A DNA stretch of 33,760 nucleotides from Bacteroidota bacterium. GTDB taxonomy: Bacteria > Bacteroidota > Bacteroidia > Chitinophagales > Saprospiraceae. The notes beneath the pieces were generated by a model, which did no database searches, was not told where the DNA came from, and saw nothing but the letters and a program-made list of their open reading frames with translations. Shown piece after piece: positions 8,158 through 16,235 of this stretch. The DNA is taken from positions 1-33,760 of the forward strand of contig JAKQJD010000194.1 in NCBI GenBank assembly GCA_029561355.1, read 5' to 3'. How positions within the stretch are numbered: position 1 is the stretch's first letter; every line of letters begins with the position of its first letter. A program made the translations under genes and the position numbers.

Positions 8158-9087
8158 ATGTACGAAATAAAGAAAACAGCCTTCGGCAAATACACCCGCT
8201 ACGAACTCTATCACCCGGCTACCGGAAATGCCTTCAGCATCGTGCCCGAACGCGGCGCGAATGTGCTCGATATCATTTTTGGTAACAAAAACATCCTCGA
8301 CGGCTTTCAAACGCCGGAAGAACTGGAAGCCGCCAAATGGGGGAAAAGTGCGCTGCTGTTCCCGTTTCCCAACCGGCTCGACAAAGGCAAATACACGTGG
8401 CTGGGCCGGCAGTATGAATTTCCGCTGAACAATGCCGCTACCGAAAACGCTATCCATGGCTTCGTGCGCGACGAAAAATTTGAAGTGGAATATGTGTTTC
8501 TGGCGAAAGACCATGCCAGCATTCTGTGCAGTTACGCCTACGCCGGCGACCGGCCTTATTACCCGTTCCCGTTTTCTATGGAAGTGGAATTTATGATCCA
8601 CGACAACGGCACATTTACCCTCGATCTGGCGGTGCACAACCTGCACGACGACGCGATTCCCGTCGGTTTCGGCTGGCACCCGTATTTCAAACTTTCCGGC
8701 ACTGCCGATCAGCACCGCATGAAACTGCCGCCCTGCGAACAGGTGGCCATCAACGACCGTATGATCCCGACCGGCGAACGTTCGGTTTATCTCGGTTTTC
8801 AGAAAAAAACGACCGTCGGCGACACCTTTCTCGACAACTGTTTTTTTAATGCCCGCCCTTCCGGCACAGCGCGCATGGTGCTCGAAGGAAGCGACGGCGC
8901 CATCGAGGTTTCGGCTCCGATCCGGCAATTCCCTTTTTTCCAGGTCTTCACACCGCCGCACCGCGAAAGCATCGCACTGGAACCCATGTCCTGCAACGTC
9001 GATGCGTTCAATAACGGCCAGGGACTGGTTTCGCTCGAGCCGGATGCCGAATGGAAAACCCGGATGGAGATCAAAGTGAAAGAGTGA
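8158..9087 (+). CDS. Aldose 1-epimerase family protein (GalM-like)
   Basis: The product is 309 aa with a galactose-mutarotase-like supersandwich. Key residues are visible: Asn72 and Arg73 in LLFPFPNRL, His100 in ENAIHGFV, the acid His174 in GFGWHPYFKL, and the base Glu275 in SIALEPMSCNVDAFN. The family interconverts alpha and beta anomers of hexoses, or of related sugar phosphates in YeaD-like members; the substrate is not decided by these motifs. There is no signal peptide, so it is cytosolic, and its length is normal. A near-consensus -7 box CATCTTTG lies at 8131-8138, 20 bases upstream of the ATG, but it has no matching -33 element. It stands alone between a T9SS protein and a DUF6029 gene with its own promoter. 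Confidence 0.92.
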   Translation: MYEIKKTAFGKYTRYELYHPATGNAFSIVPERGANVLDIIFGNKNILDGFQTPEELEAAKWGKSALLFPFPNRLDKGKYTWLGRQYEFPLNNAATENAIHGFVRDEKFEVEYVFLAKDHASILCSYAYAGDRPYYPFPFSMEVEFMIHDNGTFTLDLAVHNLHDDAIPVGFGWHPYFKLSGTADQHRMKLPPCEQVAINDRMIPTGERSVYLGFQKKTTVGDTFLDNCFFNARPSGTARMVLEGSDGAIEVSAPIRQFPFFQVFTPPHRESIALEPMSCNVDAFNNGQGLVSLEPDAEWKTRMEIKVKE

Positions 9088-9138
9088 AACAAAAAAACTG
9101 TCCGGGTTTTGTCTGTTGGTGACCATTTCATACGGCGA

Positions 9139-9172
9139 TTGTGCTGAAAGATGCGGCGGCATTCTACCTTTG
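9139..9172 (+). promoter_or_regulatory. Promoter of the DUF6029-Omp28 operon
   Basis: TACCTTTG at 9165-9172 is an exact -7 match, and TTG at 9139-9141 gives a 23-nt spacer, the same spacing as at rpsA. The predicted start near 9179 leaves a leader of about 20 nt before the ATG at 9199. Confidence 0.65.
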
Positions 9173-9198
9173 CCTAAACATCTTTCGGACTTACCTGC

Positions 9199-10857
9199 AT
9201 GAAGCACTTTTACCTGTTACTTCCTTTTCTGCTGTTTTCGTTTTTCCTGTCCGCACAAAACGGCGGCCGCATTACCGGAAACCTGCAAACCAACGGCAAT
9301 TTCTTTATTGCCGATTCGGTGATCGGCGCCTCCGGCACACCGCAATACGACTACCAGAAATTCGGCGCGGAGAGCTGGCTCAACCTCAATTATTCCAACT
9401 GGGGTTTCGATATCGGCGTGCGGTTCGACCTGTTCAATAATTCCAACCTGCTGAATCCCAGCGGTTCGTACACCGATGAAGGCATTGGTCGCTGGTACGT
9501 GCACAAAAAAGTGGACAAGTTCGACCTGTCGGGCGGCTACCTGTACGACCAGATCGGATCGGGTATTATTTTCAGGGCATATGAAGAGCGCGCACTGCTG
9601 ATCGACAACGCTTTGTACGGCGTACGACTGGGCTACGACCTCACGCCGAACTGGAAAGTCAGGGCTTTCACCGGCCGCCAGAAACAGCAGTTTACGCGCT
9701 ACGGCACGACCGTCAGGGGCGCGGTGCTGGAGGGCTTCGTCCAGCCGGACACTACTAAAAATCTCACGTTTGCACCGGGTATCGGCGTAGTCGGCCGCAC
9801 TTACGACGACGAAACGGTGAACCAGATCGTGAATACCATTGCTACCTACGCCCCGCGCGACAGCACCGGAGCGCAATACAATACCTACGCCGCCACGATT
9901 TACAACACGCTTTCGGCAGGCGCCGTAACCTGGTATGTGGAAGGAGCCGCCAAAACCTACGACGTGGTGTACGACCCGCTGGCGGAAACCGCTTCCGGCA
10001 GCCGCGGCAAACTGAGCAACCGCCAGGGGTATACGGTTTATTCCAGTCTGGCATACGCCAAAAGCGGCCTCGGCGCTACACTGGAAATAAAACGCACCCA
10101 GGATTTTTCATTCCGTTCCAATCCGTTCGTAACCGGCGTGCAGGGCGCGATCAACTTCCTGCCGCCCATGGCCAAGCAGAACACGTACCGGCTTACGGCA
10201 CGTTTTTCGCCGGCCACCCAGGAACTGGGCGAACAAGCCGTTCAACTCGACCTGAAATACAAGGTAAATAAAGCGCTTTCTCTGGGCCTGAACGTATCCG
10301 ACATCACGGCGGTCGACGGCGACGGTTTCCTGAACCTGAACGGTGTAACGCAACTGTACCGGGAAATAACACCCGAATTTACCTACAAATACAAACGGAA
10401 ATGGCAACTCATCGGCGGGGTACAGGTGTTGAAATACAACATCTTCGTTTACCAGGGCAAGGATGATTTTGTCAATGCCATCACACCGTATACGGAATTC
10501 CTGTACCGCTTCAATCCGCGCAAATCCATGCGTATTGAAGCGCAATACCTCAACACAAAGGATGAATTCGGCTCCTGGGTGAATGTATTGGCGGAATTCG
10601 GCTGGGCGCCGCACTGGATCCTGTATGTGTCGGACATGTACAAAATTCCACACCACAATGCGGAGGAGTATCCCGTGGAAAAGACGAAATTTGACGGGCT
10701 GCACTACCCCAGCGTAGGGCTGGTGTATACGCACAGGGCCAACCGCTTTTCACTCGCTTATGTGAAACAGGTGGAAGGGATCAACTGCGCGGGTGGTATT
10801 TGCCGGCTCGAACCGACTTTCCACGGCGTACGGCTGAATGTGAGTTCGTCGTTTTGA
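9199..10857 (+). CDS. DUF6029 family outer-membrane beta-barrel protein
   Basis: The 552-aa protein has a signal peptide (MKHFYLLLPFLLFSFFLSAQ, cleaved before NGG). The rest is alternating hydrophobic and aromatic strands with short turns, ending in a terminal aromatic (VSSSF), as in outer-membrane barrels. The segment GGYLYDQIGSGIIFRAYEERALLIDNALYGVRL is the signature I associate with DUF6029. No biochemical role is known for the family. Its partner downstream is an Omp28-type lipoprotein; the two commonly neighbour each other in Bacteroidota, which suggests a shared surface function. The promoter at 9139-9172 likely drives both. There is no plug or SusC-like N-terminal domain. Confidence 0.85.
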   Translation: MKHFYLLLPFLLFSFFLSAQNGGRITGNLQTNGNFFIADSVIGASGTPQYDYQKFGAESWLNLNYSNWGFDIGVRFDLFNNSNLLNPSGSYTDEGIGRWYVHKKVDKFDLSGGYLYDQIGSGIIFRAYEERALLIDNALYGVRLGYDLTPNWKVRAFTGRQKQQFTRYGTTVRGAVLEGFVQPDTTKNLTFAPGIGVVGRTYDDETVNQIVNTIATYAPRDSTGAQYNTYAATIYNTLSAGAVTWYVEGAAKTYDVVYDPLAETASGSRGKLSNRQGYTVYSSLAYAKSGLGATLEIKRTQDFSFRSNPFVTGVQGAINFLPPMAKQNTYRLTARFSPATQELGEQAVQLDLKYKVNKALSLGLNVSDITAVDGDGFLNLNGVTQLYREITPEFTYKYKRKWQLIGGVQVLKYNIFVYQGKDDFVNAITPYTEFLYRFNPRKSMRIEAQYLNTKDEFGSWVNVLAEFGWAPHWILYVSDMYKIPHHNAEEYPVEKTKFDGLHYPSVGLVYTHRANRFSLAYVKQVEGINCAGGICRLEPTFHGVRLNVSSSF

Positions 10858-10860
10858 TCT

Positions 10861-10890
10861 GGTTATCCGTTATTAGTTATTAGTTATCAG
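10861..10890 (+). repeat. Solitary copy of the TTATTAG/TTATCAG word repeat
   Basis: Directly after the DUF6029 stop codon lies a short run of GTTATTAG-type words ending in TTATCAG. The same words build the long inverted repeats at 11800-11940 and 19098-19282 and a single-strand run at 31569-31599. Here there is no opposing arm. Confidence 0.7.
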
Positions 10891-10960
10891 GGTACAAACT
10901 CTTAGCGGTTGTTTTCAGGTTGCATTTTTTTCATTTTCAATGACTTAACTTTTTTATTTC

Positions 10961-11788
10961 ATGAAATATAATTTGCTGATTGGTACGTTCCTGACGGCTT
11001 CGTTGTTTTGGTCGGGATGCAAGGAAAAACCTTTGGAAATTCCTGATTTGCAAACCGGCGCGCGCAAAGTGCTGGTAGAAGAACTCACCGGCGTACGTTG
11101 CCAGAACTGCCCCGACGGTACCCGCGACCTCGTAGGCCTGCAGGAAACGTACGGCGCGGAAAACCTGATCGTGGTGTCCATTCATGCCGCCATCGGTTTC
11201 TCTGCACCTTATACCAGCAATCCGGCCAACCTGTATGATTTCCGTTTTGAAGGGGCCAACCAGTTGTCCGATTACATCGGGATTGCGGAAGGGTATCCGA
11301 CTGCGTCCATCAACCGGCAGTTGTTGCCCGGCAGAACGTCGCTTTTTGTGCCCCGTTCCGTCTGGCCTGCTACCATTGCCGACGAATTCACGCAGGATTT
11401 CGGGCTGGATATGTTTATGAGTCATGTGTACGAGGAAAGTTCCCGTAAACTGGACATCAAACTGAACCTCGCGCCTTCCATCACGCTCGCCGGAGAAAAA
11501 CGCCTGACCGTTATGATCACGCAGGACAGCATCGTGGACGTGCAGCTGGACGGCTCCACACGGAACGCCAATTATGTTCACCGCCACGTTTTGCGCGGCG
11601 TCGTATCCAAAGCCGACGGGGATATCATTACCGAACCGCTTAATGCCGGCGCGCTGGTGAGCCGCTCCTACTCCATCACACTCGACCCTGCCTGGGACCC
11701 GAAACATTGCAGCGTAATAGCCTTCGTTTCCAATGGCGGTACGCCGGACAAGGAGGTGCTGCAGGTGACGGAGCAGCATTTGGAGTAG
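10961..11788 (+). CDS. Omp28-related lipoprotein with thioredoxin-like CxxC
   Basis: The product is 275 aa. The N terminus ends in a lipobox (LFWSGC, lipidated Cys20), so it is anchored in the outer membrane. KVLVEELTGVRCQNCPDGT carries Cys47 and Cys50 in a CxxC on a thioredoxin-like fold, and YPTASINRQLL is the usual cis-Pro-like segment. The second half is a beta-sandwich region ending DKEVLQVTEQH. This matches the Omp28 family of Bacteroidota. A redox or adhesion role has been suggested for the family, but the reaction is unproven. It follows the DUF6029 gene by 103 nt on the same strand and probably shares its promoter. The stop is followed at once by repeat words. Confidence 0.88.
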   Translation: MKYNLLIGTFLTASLFWSGCKEKPLEIPDLQTGARKVLVEELTGVRCQNCPDGTRDLVGLQETYGAENLIVVSIHAAIGFSAPYTSNPANLYDFRFEGANQLSDYIGIAEGYPTASINRQLLPGRTSLFVPRSVWPATIADEFTQDFGLDMFMSHVYEESSRKLDIKLNLAPSITLAGEKRLTVMITQDSIVDVQLDGSTRNANYVHRHVLRGVVSKADGDIITEPLNAGALVSRSYSITLDPAWDPKHCSVIAFVSNGGTPDKEVLQVTEQHLE

Positions 11789-11799
11789 TTGTTGGTTTT

Positions 11800-11940
11800 G
11801 GTTATTGGTTATTAGTTATTGGTTATTGGTTATTAGTGTGGTAACCTTGGGCTTATGTAGTAAGAAAGGCCCAGGGTTACCACACTAATAACCAATAACT
11901 AATAACCAATAACCAATAACCAATAACCAATAACTAATAA
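11800..11940. repeat. Long inverted repeat of TTATTGG/TTATTAG words
   Basis: Arms 11800-11852 and 11869-11921 pair at about 50 of 53 positions around a 16-nt loop. The inner part is unique (AGTGTGGTAACC and complement), and the outer part is tandem 7-base words. The right side continues with more words to 11940 and contains the stop codon of truA (11934-11936). It lies between convergent genes. There is no T run, so a bidirectional terminator is possible but not of classical form. Confidence 0.9.
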
Positions 11941-12668
11941 CGAACCTTCTCCAGAAACAACCCCGAAGGCGGCGCCGTCAGCCGCGCAGGTTCCCGCGAC
12001 CCATTTTGTAAAAAGTCCTCCACCGTCTGGCCGGTCATACGGCCGCGGCCCACTTCCACCAGCACGCCGACGATGCGGCGCACCATTTTCCACAGGAAAT
12101 GAGAGCCGGTGAGGTGGATGTAAATGCGGTCGGCATCTTCGTGCACTTCCACACGCGTCATTTCCACCATCGTGCTCTGGCCTTCTTTTTCCACGTCGCC
12201 GAAAGAGCGAAAATCGTGAAAACCTTCCAGCCGGGCGGCGGCGGCGGACATGGCCTTTACATCGAGCCGGTCGCGCACCCACCACACGTATTTTTTAGCG
12301 AATGCGTCGCGGCGTTTGGAAATCTGGTACACGTAACTGCGGCTGCGCGCATCGTGCCGGGCATGAAATTTCGGGTGCGCTTTTTCGATGCGCAGGATGT
12401 TGATGTCGTGCGGCAGATCGTCGTTGAAACGCATCAGCATTTGTTCGGGCGTCATGTTCGCCACAGGTACTTCGAGGTGCGCCACCTGTTCGCGCGCATG
12501 CACGCCGGCATCGGTTCGGCCTGCGCCGTACAGTTCGATGTCTTCGGTTTCAAATATTTTTTTTGCTACATCGAGCAGTTCGCCCTGCACGGAGCGATCC
12601 TTGCGCTGGATTTGCCAGCCCGCATACCGGGCGCCATCGTATTCCAGCGTGAGTTTAAATCTTGCCAT
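11934..12668 (-). CDS. truA: tRNA pseudouridine(38-40) synthase
   Basis: This 244-aa protein isomerises uridines 38-40 in the anticodon arm of tRNAs. MARFKLTLEYDGARYAGWQ is the standard TruA start, and LYGAGRTDAGVHAREQVAH contains the catalytic Asp53. RSYVYQISKRRDAF and SHFLWKMVRRIVGVLVEVGRGRM complete the family pattern. Length is normal. The final residues VRY and the TAG stop lie in the word repeat downstream, so the natural stop has been replaced by, or has seeded, repeat sequence. Between truA and the divergent kinase, CGACCTTTG (12690-12698) and its exact inverse (12717-12725) form a 9-bp inverted pair; each is one base off a -7 box. Confidence 0.96.
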   Translation of the reverse strand: MARFKLTLEYDGARYAGWQIQRKDRSVQGELLDVAKKIFETEDIELYGAGRTDAGVHAREQVAHLEVPVANMTPEQMLMRFNDDLPHDINILRIEKAHPKFHARHDARSRSYVYQISKRRDAFAKKYVWWVRDRLDVKAMSAAAARLEGFHDFRSFGDVEKEGQSTMVEMTRVEVHEDADRIYIHLTGSHFLWKMVRRIVGVLVEVGRGRMTGQTVEDFLQNGSREPARLTAPPSGLFLEKVRY

Positions 12669-12740
12669 TTTGTTTCGTCAGGGGAATTTCGACCTTTGTC
12701 TCCGCCCGCGCTGCTGCAAAGGTCGATTTTTCCTGGGTTA

Positions 12741-12935
12741 TGTTTATAGTTTATGAGTTTATACGCGTTTATGAGTTTATGGTTTATAAGTTTATAACGT
12801 AGCGTACACGTTACTTCCCAAGCCATAAACTTATAAACCCATAAACCTATAAACCTATAAACCCATAAACCCATAAACCCATAAACCCATAAACCCATAA
12901 ACCCATAAACCCATAAACCATAAACCCATAAACCA
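12741..12935. repeat. 8-bp tandem array (ATAAACCC, 14 units) with an opposing partial arm
   Basis: From 12825 to 12935 there are 14 head-to-tail units of ATAAACCC or close variants; one is 7 bases, and a TT interrupts early. On the left, 12741-12795 holds the complementary words TTTATGAG/TTTATGG, so the two sides form an inverted repeat around a small inner hairpin (AACGT...ACGTT). The array ends 15 nt before the GHMP kinase ATG. Unit number could change by slippage and would then alter leader length. Confidence 0.9.
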
Positions 12936-12950
12936 ATCAACTCGCAACCC

Positions 12951-13907
12951 ATGTCCCTTCCCTTCACCACGCGTGCCCAAGGCAAACTCCTGCTGACCGG
13001 CGAATATTTCGTGCTCGATGGCGCGGTGGCGCTCGCCATGCCGGTGCGATTCGGCCAGGCGTTACGCGTAGAAGAAACCGCGCAGGCTGGCATGCTGAAA
13101 TGGAGCAGCCTGGATGAAAACGGGCAGGTGTGGTTTGAATGCGTTTTTGATGTACCGGCGCTGGAAATCACCGTCGCCAGCGACGACGAAACCGCCCGAA
13201 CGCTGCAATCCATTTTGCGGGCTTGCAGACAACAAAATCCCGATTTTTTGAACGCAAGCGCGGGTATGGAAGTAACCACCGAAACCGATTTCCCGCGCGA
13301 CTGGGGACTCGGCACCAGCAGCACCCTCATCGCTGCACTGGCGCGTTGGGCGGAGGTGAATCCTTACCAGGTGCTGACCAATACCATGGGCGGCTCGGGC
13401 TACGATATTGCCTGTGCATACGCCGCAGGACCTGTCCTGTACCAGCGCCGCAAAAACCAGCCTATTGTACAAAGTGTTGATTTTCAACCTGCTTTTTCGG
13501 AAAACCTATACTTCGTTTACCTCGGCAAAAAACAGAACAGCCGCGAAGGCATCCAGCGCTACCGCGAATTGACGACTGCGCTGAAACCCGCCATTGCGGA
13601 AGTGGACCGGCTGACGGAAAGGTTCCTCACGGCTACTTCACTGAACGATTTTCAGCAGGTGATGGAAGAACACGAAGCGTTTATAAGCCGGGCGCTCGAT
13701 TTGCCGACGGTGAAGTCGCAGTTGTTTCCTGATTTTCCCGGTGCGGTGAAGAGTCTGGGTGCCTGGGGCGGGGATTTTGTGCTGGCGGCTGCTTCGCTTT
13801 CCGATGTGGGAATACGTGACTATTTTCAGGAAAGGGAATACGAAACGGTGCTGGCCTGGGGAGAGATGCTCCCGGCGAATGCATCAAAATCGTATCTTAT
13901 CCCGTGA
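12951..13907 (+). CDS. GYDIA-family GHMP kinase
   Basis: The product is 318 aa. The N-terminal ARGKLLLTGEY-like start (RAQGKLLLTGEYFVLDG) and DWGLGTSSTLIAAL (GLGTSS, residues 119-124), the phosphate-binding glycine loop, are GHMP-kinase hallmarks. GGSGYDIACAYA (147-158) is the motif that names the GYDIA family of Bacteroidota. The closest relatives are mevalonate and phosphomevalonate kinases, so phosphorylation of an isoprenoid precursor or sugar is plausible. No other mevalonate-pathway genes are nearby and the substrate is undetermined. It is cytosolic and divergent from truA. Its start lies close behind the 8-bp tandem array; the long GC-poor leader of repeat words is unusual for a housekeeping enzyme. 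Confidence 0.88.
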   Translation: MSLPFTTRAQGKLLLTGEYFVLDGAVALAMPVRFGQALRVEETAQAGMLKWSSLDENGQVWFECVFDVPALEITVASDDETARTLQSILRACRQQNPDFLNASAGMEVTTETDFPRDWGLGTSSTLIAALARWAEVNPYQVLTNTMGGSGYDIACAYAAGPVLYQRRKNQPIVQSVDFQPAFSENLYFVYLGKKQNSREGIQRYRELTTALKPAIAEVDRLTERFLTATSLNDFQQVMEEHEAFISRALDLPTVKSQLFPDFPGAVKSLGAWGGDFVLAAASLSDVGIRDYFQEREYETVLAWGEMLPANASKSYLIP

Positions 13908-13993
13908 TTCACCGCGTTCGCCCGGTCTGCCCGATCGCCGAATGGGTTGTGTTGACCGCCCAATACGTCTTTCACTCCTCCAAACCCCTGCCA

Positions 13994-14200
13994 CACCCCG
14001 TCAGATACGTCCGTTTGACCGTCAGATAGGTCTTTTACGTAAACGAATACGTGGGGCGACGTATTCGTTTACGTAAAAGACGTATCTGACGGTCAAACGG
14101 ACGTATTAGAATAGGTGGCCGATGTATCTGGATAGGTGGGCTACCTATCTGGATAGATAAAAGACGTATCTGACGGTCAAACGGACGTATTAGACGGGGT
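13994..14200. repeat. Compound inverted/direct repeat (47-bp hairpin plus 37-bp direct copy)
   Basis: Arms 14006-14052 and 14059-14105 pair with one mismatch around a 6-nt loop. The segment 14074-14110 is repeated without change at 14158-14194, 84 bp further on. The left arm can therefore pair with either right copy, and the flanks CCCCGTC and GACGGGG also match as inverted ends. The words ATCTGGATAG fill the space between copies. The last copy overlaps the 3' end of the SIR2-TPR gene. The remaining gap 13908-13993 shows nothing recognisable. Confidence 0.9.
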
Positions 14201-15967
14201 TTTCGGGGGCCGTTGCTTTTTGAACGTCTCTACTAAGGCAAGGAAATCGGGGTCTTCATAATAATTTTTCCAGTCCTCGTCTTGCAGTACGAAATCGGGT
14301 TCAATTTCTTTGTTGGAAAGGCTGGTTTTTAAGTGCTTTAGGGCAGGCTCATTTTGGTTTCTGATAGCATACAAACAGGCAAGGTTATAGTGACGACCTC
14401 CATGCTCAATCGCCTTTTGGAATTTTTCAAATGCCTGCTCGTGGAGCGATTCACTTTCGGAACCTCCTTTCATTCCAGCCAATTTAGCTAAAGCATTTCC
14501 CCAGTTGTTAAAGGCTTTGTGATAGTCCGGTTTTATCTCAATCGCTTTTTCGTATTTTTTGATTGCCTGTGCGTATAGTGATTCCCCTTCTACGCCGCCT
14601 TTCATTACCGCCAAGTTGCCTAAAGCAGCTCCCCAGTTGTTAAAGGCTTCGTGAGAATCCGGTTTTATCTCAATCGTCTTTTGGTATTTTTTGAATGCCT
14701 GTGCGTAGAGGGCCTCCCCTTCGAGGCTGCCTTTCGTTCTCGCCAAGTTAACTAAAGAAGTGCCCCAGTTGTAAAAGGCTTGATGCTTGTCCGGTTTTAT
14801 CTCAATCGACTTTTGGTATTTTTCAAATGCTTGCTCGTAGAGCGATTCCTTTTCTGTACCGCCTTTGAGTCCAGCCAATTTGCTTAACTCATTCCCCAAA
14901 TTATAAAGGGCTTCGTGAAAATCCGATTTTAATTCAAGTGCTGTTTCATACACCTCGATGGCTTTTTCAGGCTCGTCTTCCAGACTGAACTCCACTCCCT
15001 TTGAAAAGTACTTGAGGGCCTCTCTCTCCAGCAATCTGGCCAGATTAGGATTGGCTTCGGCTTCAAGCGCCTTTAATTTTTTTTCAGTCTCTTCAAGTTG
15101 CAATTTGAGCATTTTCACTGCTTCAGAATCACCGCTACCGCAGGCTTCCTTTATCTCAATCAGCGCATCAATTACCTTTTCTATCTGAGCATAATCATCT
15201 ACCAGAATAGGCGTGAGAAAATGCAGCGAACTGTCGAGCGGTGTTTTTGTGATGATAAAGTGTTTCTGATTGTACTCCCCCTGCAAGCCTTTTATTTCCT
15301 TAAATAAATTATTGATCTGGAAGTCGCCCATGCCCGCCCCTATAAAAAGGATGGATTTATTGAGGATGATGTTTTTTAAAACCAGGATAGAATGCTCCGC
15401 ATCCTTGTTCGTATTTTGATAAAGGTTTTGGTAACCGGTCGGGTACAACACCATCGAATTTATGTCCTCAAAACACCCATGGAGTTTAAAAAGCAGCGGC
15501 GAGTTAGCATTCTTGTGGGTGGTAAGTTCATAGTTCTTTCCCTTGTATGCCTTGTTTTTTCTCAGTTGGGGAACGGCTTTTTCAAAGGCTGTATCGTAAT
15601 TGGTAGTAATAATCTTATTGGACAACTGATACAATTTCCGGTGCAGGTCGAAATTGTTTTCATCGTCGAGGTCGAGGAAATCCTTGATAAAAGCGCTTAT
15701 TTTACTCTTGGGTATACTGGGTTTACATTCAATCAGATCTAATATTTTGATAGGCTCAAATTGATCCACCAAAGGGATCAAAACGTCCACCTCATGCCCC
15801 TCTTCTTTCAGGTGCAGCAGTATTTGCCGAACCAGATTGCTCCATCCTTTCAGCGCTTCTTTTTTGATATTTACCAGATTATAAGACAGCCCGGCGCCAA
15901 CGAAGATGATGAACTCGTTTTTACAGACTGCTTCTTCTAATTCCTTGGGTATTTTATATTTTTCCAT
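14177..15967 (-). CDS. SIR2-like domain fused to coiled coil and extended TPR repeats; candidate defence effector
   Basis: The product is 596 aa. The SIR2_2-type NAD-binding domain shows FIIFVGAGLSYN (GAG 24-26), IITTNYDTAFEKA (TTNYD 121-125), LLFKLHGCFED with the putative catalytic His163, and ILFIGAGMGD (207-214). Residues about 280-315 are a charged helix, likely coiled coil. TPR units fill about 318-547; three are 44 residues long instead of 34, with a GGxEGESLYEQA insert. Such SIR2 domains commonly hydrolyse NAD in phage defence, with the C-terminal repeats sensing the trigger; that role here is inference. The gene stands alone, is visibly AT-richer than its neighbours, and sits between housekeeping genes, as expected for acquired DNA. 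Its last residues NTSV and the TGA are encoded by intergenic repeat sequence. Confidence 0.85.
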   Translation of the reverse strand: MEKYKIPKELEEAVCKNEFIIFVGAGLSYNLVNIKKEALKGWSNLVRQILLHLKEEGHEVDVLIPLVDQFEPIKILDLIECKPSIPKSKISAFIKDFLDLDDENNFDLHRKLYQLSNKIITTNYDTAFEKAVPQLRKNKAYKGKNYELTTHKNANSPLLFKLHGCFEDINSMVLYPTGYQNLYQNTNKDAEHSILVLKNIILNKSILFIGAGMGDFQINNLFKEIKGLQGEYNQKHFIITKTPLDSSLHFLTPILVDDYAQIEKVIDALIEIKEACGSGDSEAVKMLKLQLEETEKKLKALEAEANPNLARLLEREALKYFSKGVEFSLEDEPEKAIEVYETALELKSDFHEALYNLGNELSKLAGLKGGTEKESLYEQAFEKYQKSIEIKPDKHQAFYNWGTSLVNLARTKGSLEGEALYAQAFKKYQKTIEIKPDSHEAFNNWGAALGNLAVMKGGVEGESLYAQAIKKYEKAIEIKPDYHKAFNNWGNALAKLAGMKGGSESESLHEQAFEKFQKAIEHGGRHYNLACLYAIRNQNEPALKHLKTSLSNKEIEPDFVLQDEDWKNYYEDPDFLALVETFKKQRPPKTPSNTSV

Positions 15968-15986
15968 TCTTGGATGTATAACAGAC

Positions 15987-16073
15987 CATACTACTGGACA
16001 TTTTTAGTTTGGCATCCAGACCTATAAGGTTTTTGAAACCTTATAGGTCTCGACGAAAATGTCCGGTAGTGTG
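15987..16073. mobile_element. 87-bp MITE-like element with 9-bp target duplication
   Basis: The ends CATACTACTGGACATTTT and its inverse form 18-bp terminal inverted repeats matching at 16 positions. The centre is a perfect 15-bp stem, AGACCTATAAGGTTT, around TTG. ATAACAGAC occurs immediately outside both ends (15978-15986 and 16074-16082), as an exact 9-bp direct repeat. This is the structure of a non-autonomous inverted-repeat element that inserted and duplicated its target. No transposase is in the window. It sits 19 nt upstream of the SIR2-TPR ATG, inside its predicted leader. Confidence 0.8.
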
Positions 16074-16097
16074 ATAACAGACTATTAGATATACACG

Positions 16098-16129
16098 CAA
16101 ACTTATCAAAAAGCCCCGAACCGCCAAAA
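16098..16129 (-). promoter_or_regulatory. Predicted promoter of the SIR2-TPR gene
   Basis: On the minus strand TTTTG (16125-16129) is followed by a 19-nt spacer and TAAGTTTG (16098-16105), an exact match to the Bacteroidota consensus in both sequence and spacing. Transcription would start near 16091 and run through the MITE hairpin before reaching the ATG at 15967, giving a leader of about 124 nt. Confidence 0.6.
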
Positions 16130-16174
16130 TATTCAATAAAGCGCAGAGGTCCCCATTCTTCCCATTTTCCAACC

Positions 16175-16211
16175 TTTTGTTTAAAAATCCCTGGCATTCT
16201 CCCTACCTTCG
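16175..16211 (+). promoter_or_regulatory. Candidate polA promoter
   Basis: TACCTTCG at 16204-16211 differs from TAnnTTTG by one base, and TTTTG at 16175-16179 lies 24 nt upstream. A start near 16218 would leave a short leader of about 18 nt before the ATG at 16236. It is separated by about 45 bp from the divergent promoter of the SIR2-TPR gene. Confidence 0.5.
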
Positions 16212-16235
16212 TGCGCCTATCTCATTCGAAATCCT

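Noticed and set aside
12825..12935. Possible CRISPR array
   Set aside because: Units of 8 bp are contiguous with no spacers, and no cas genes are present; it is a simple tandem repeat.
13994..14200. Possible CRISPR or integron attachment array
   Set aside because: Only two direct copies plus an inverted arm, with no regular spacers and no integrase.
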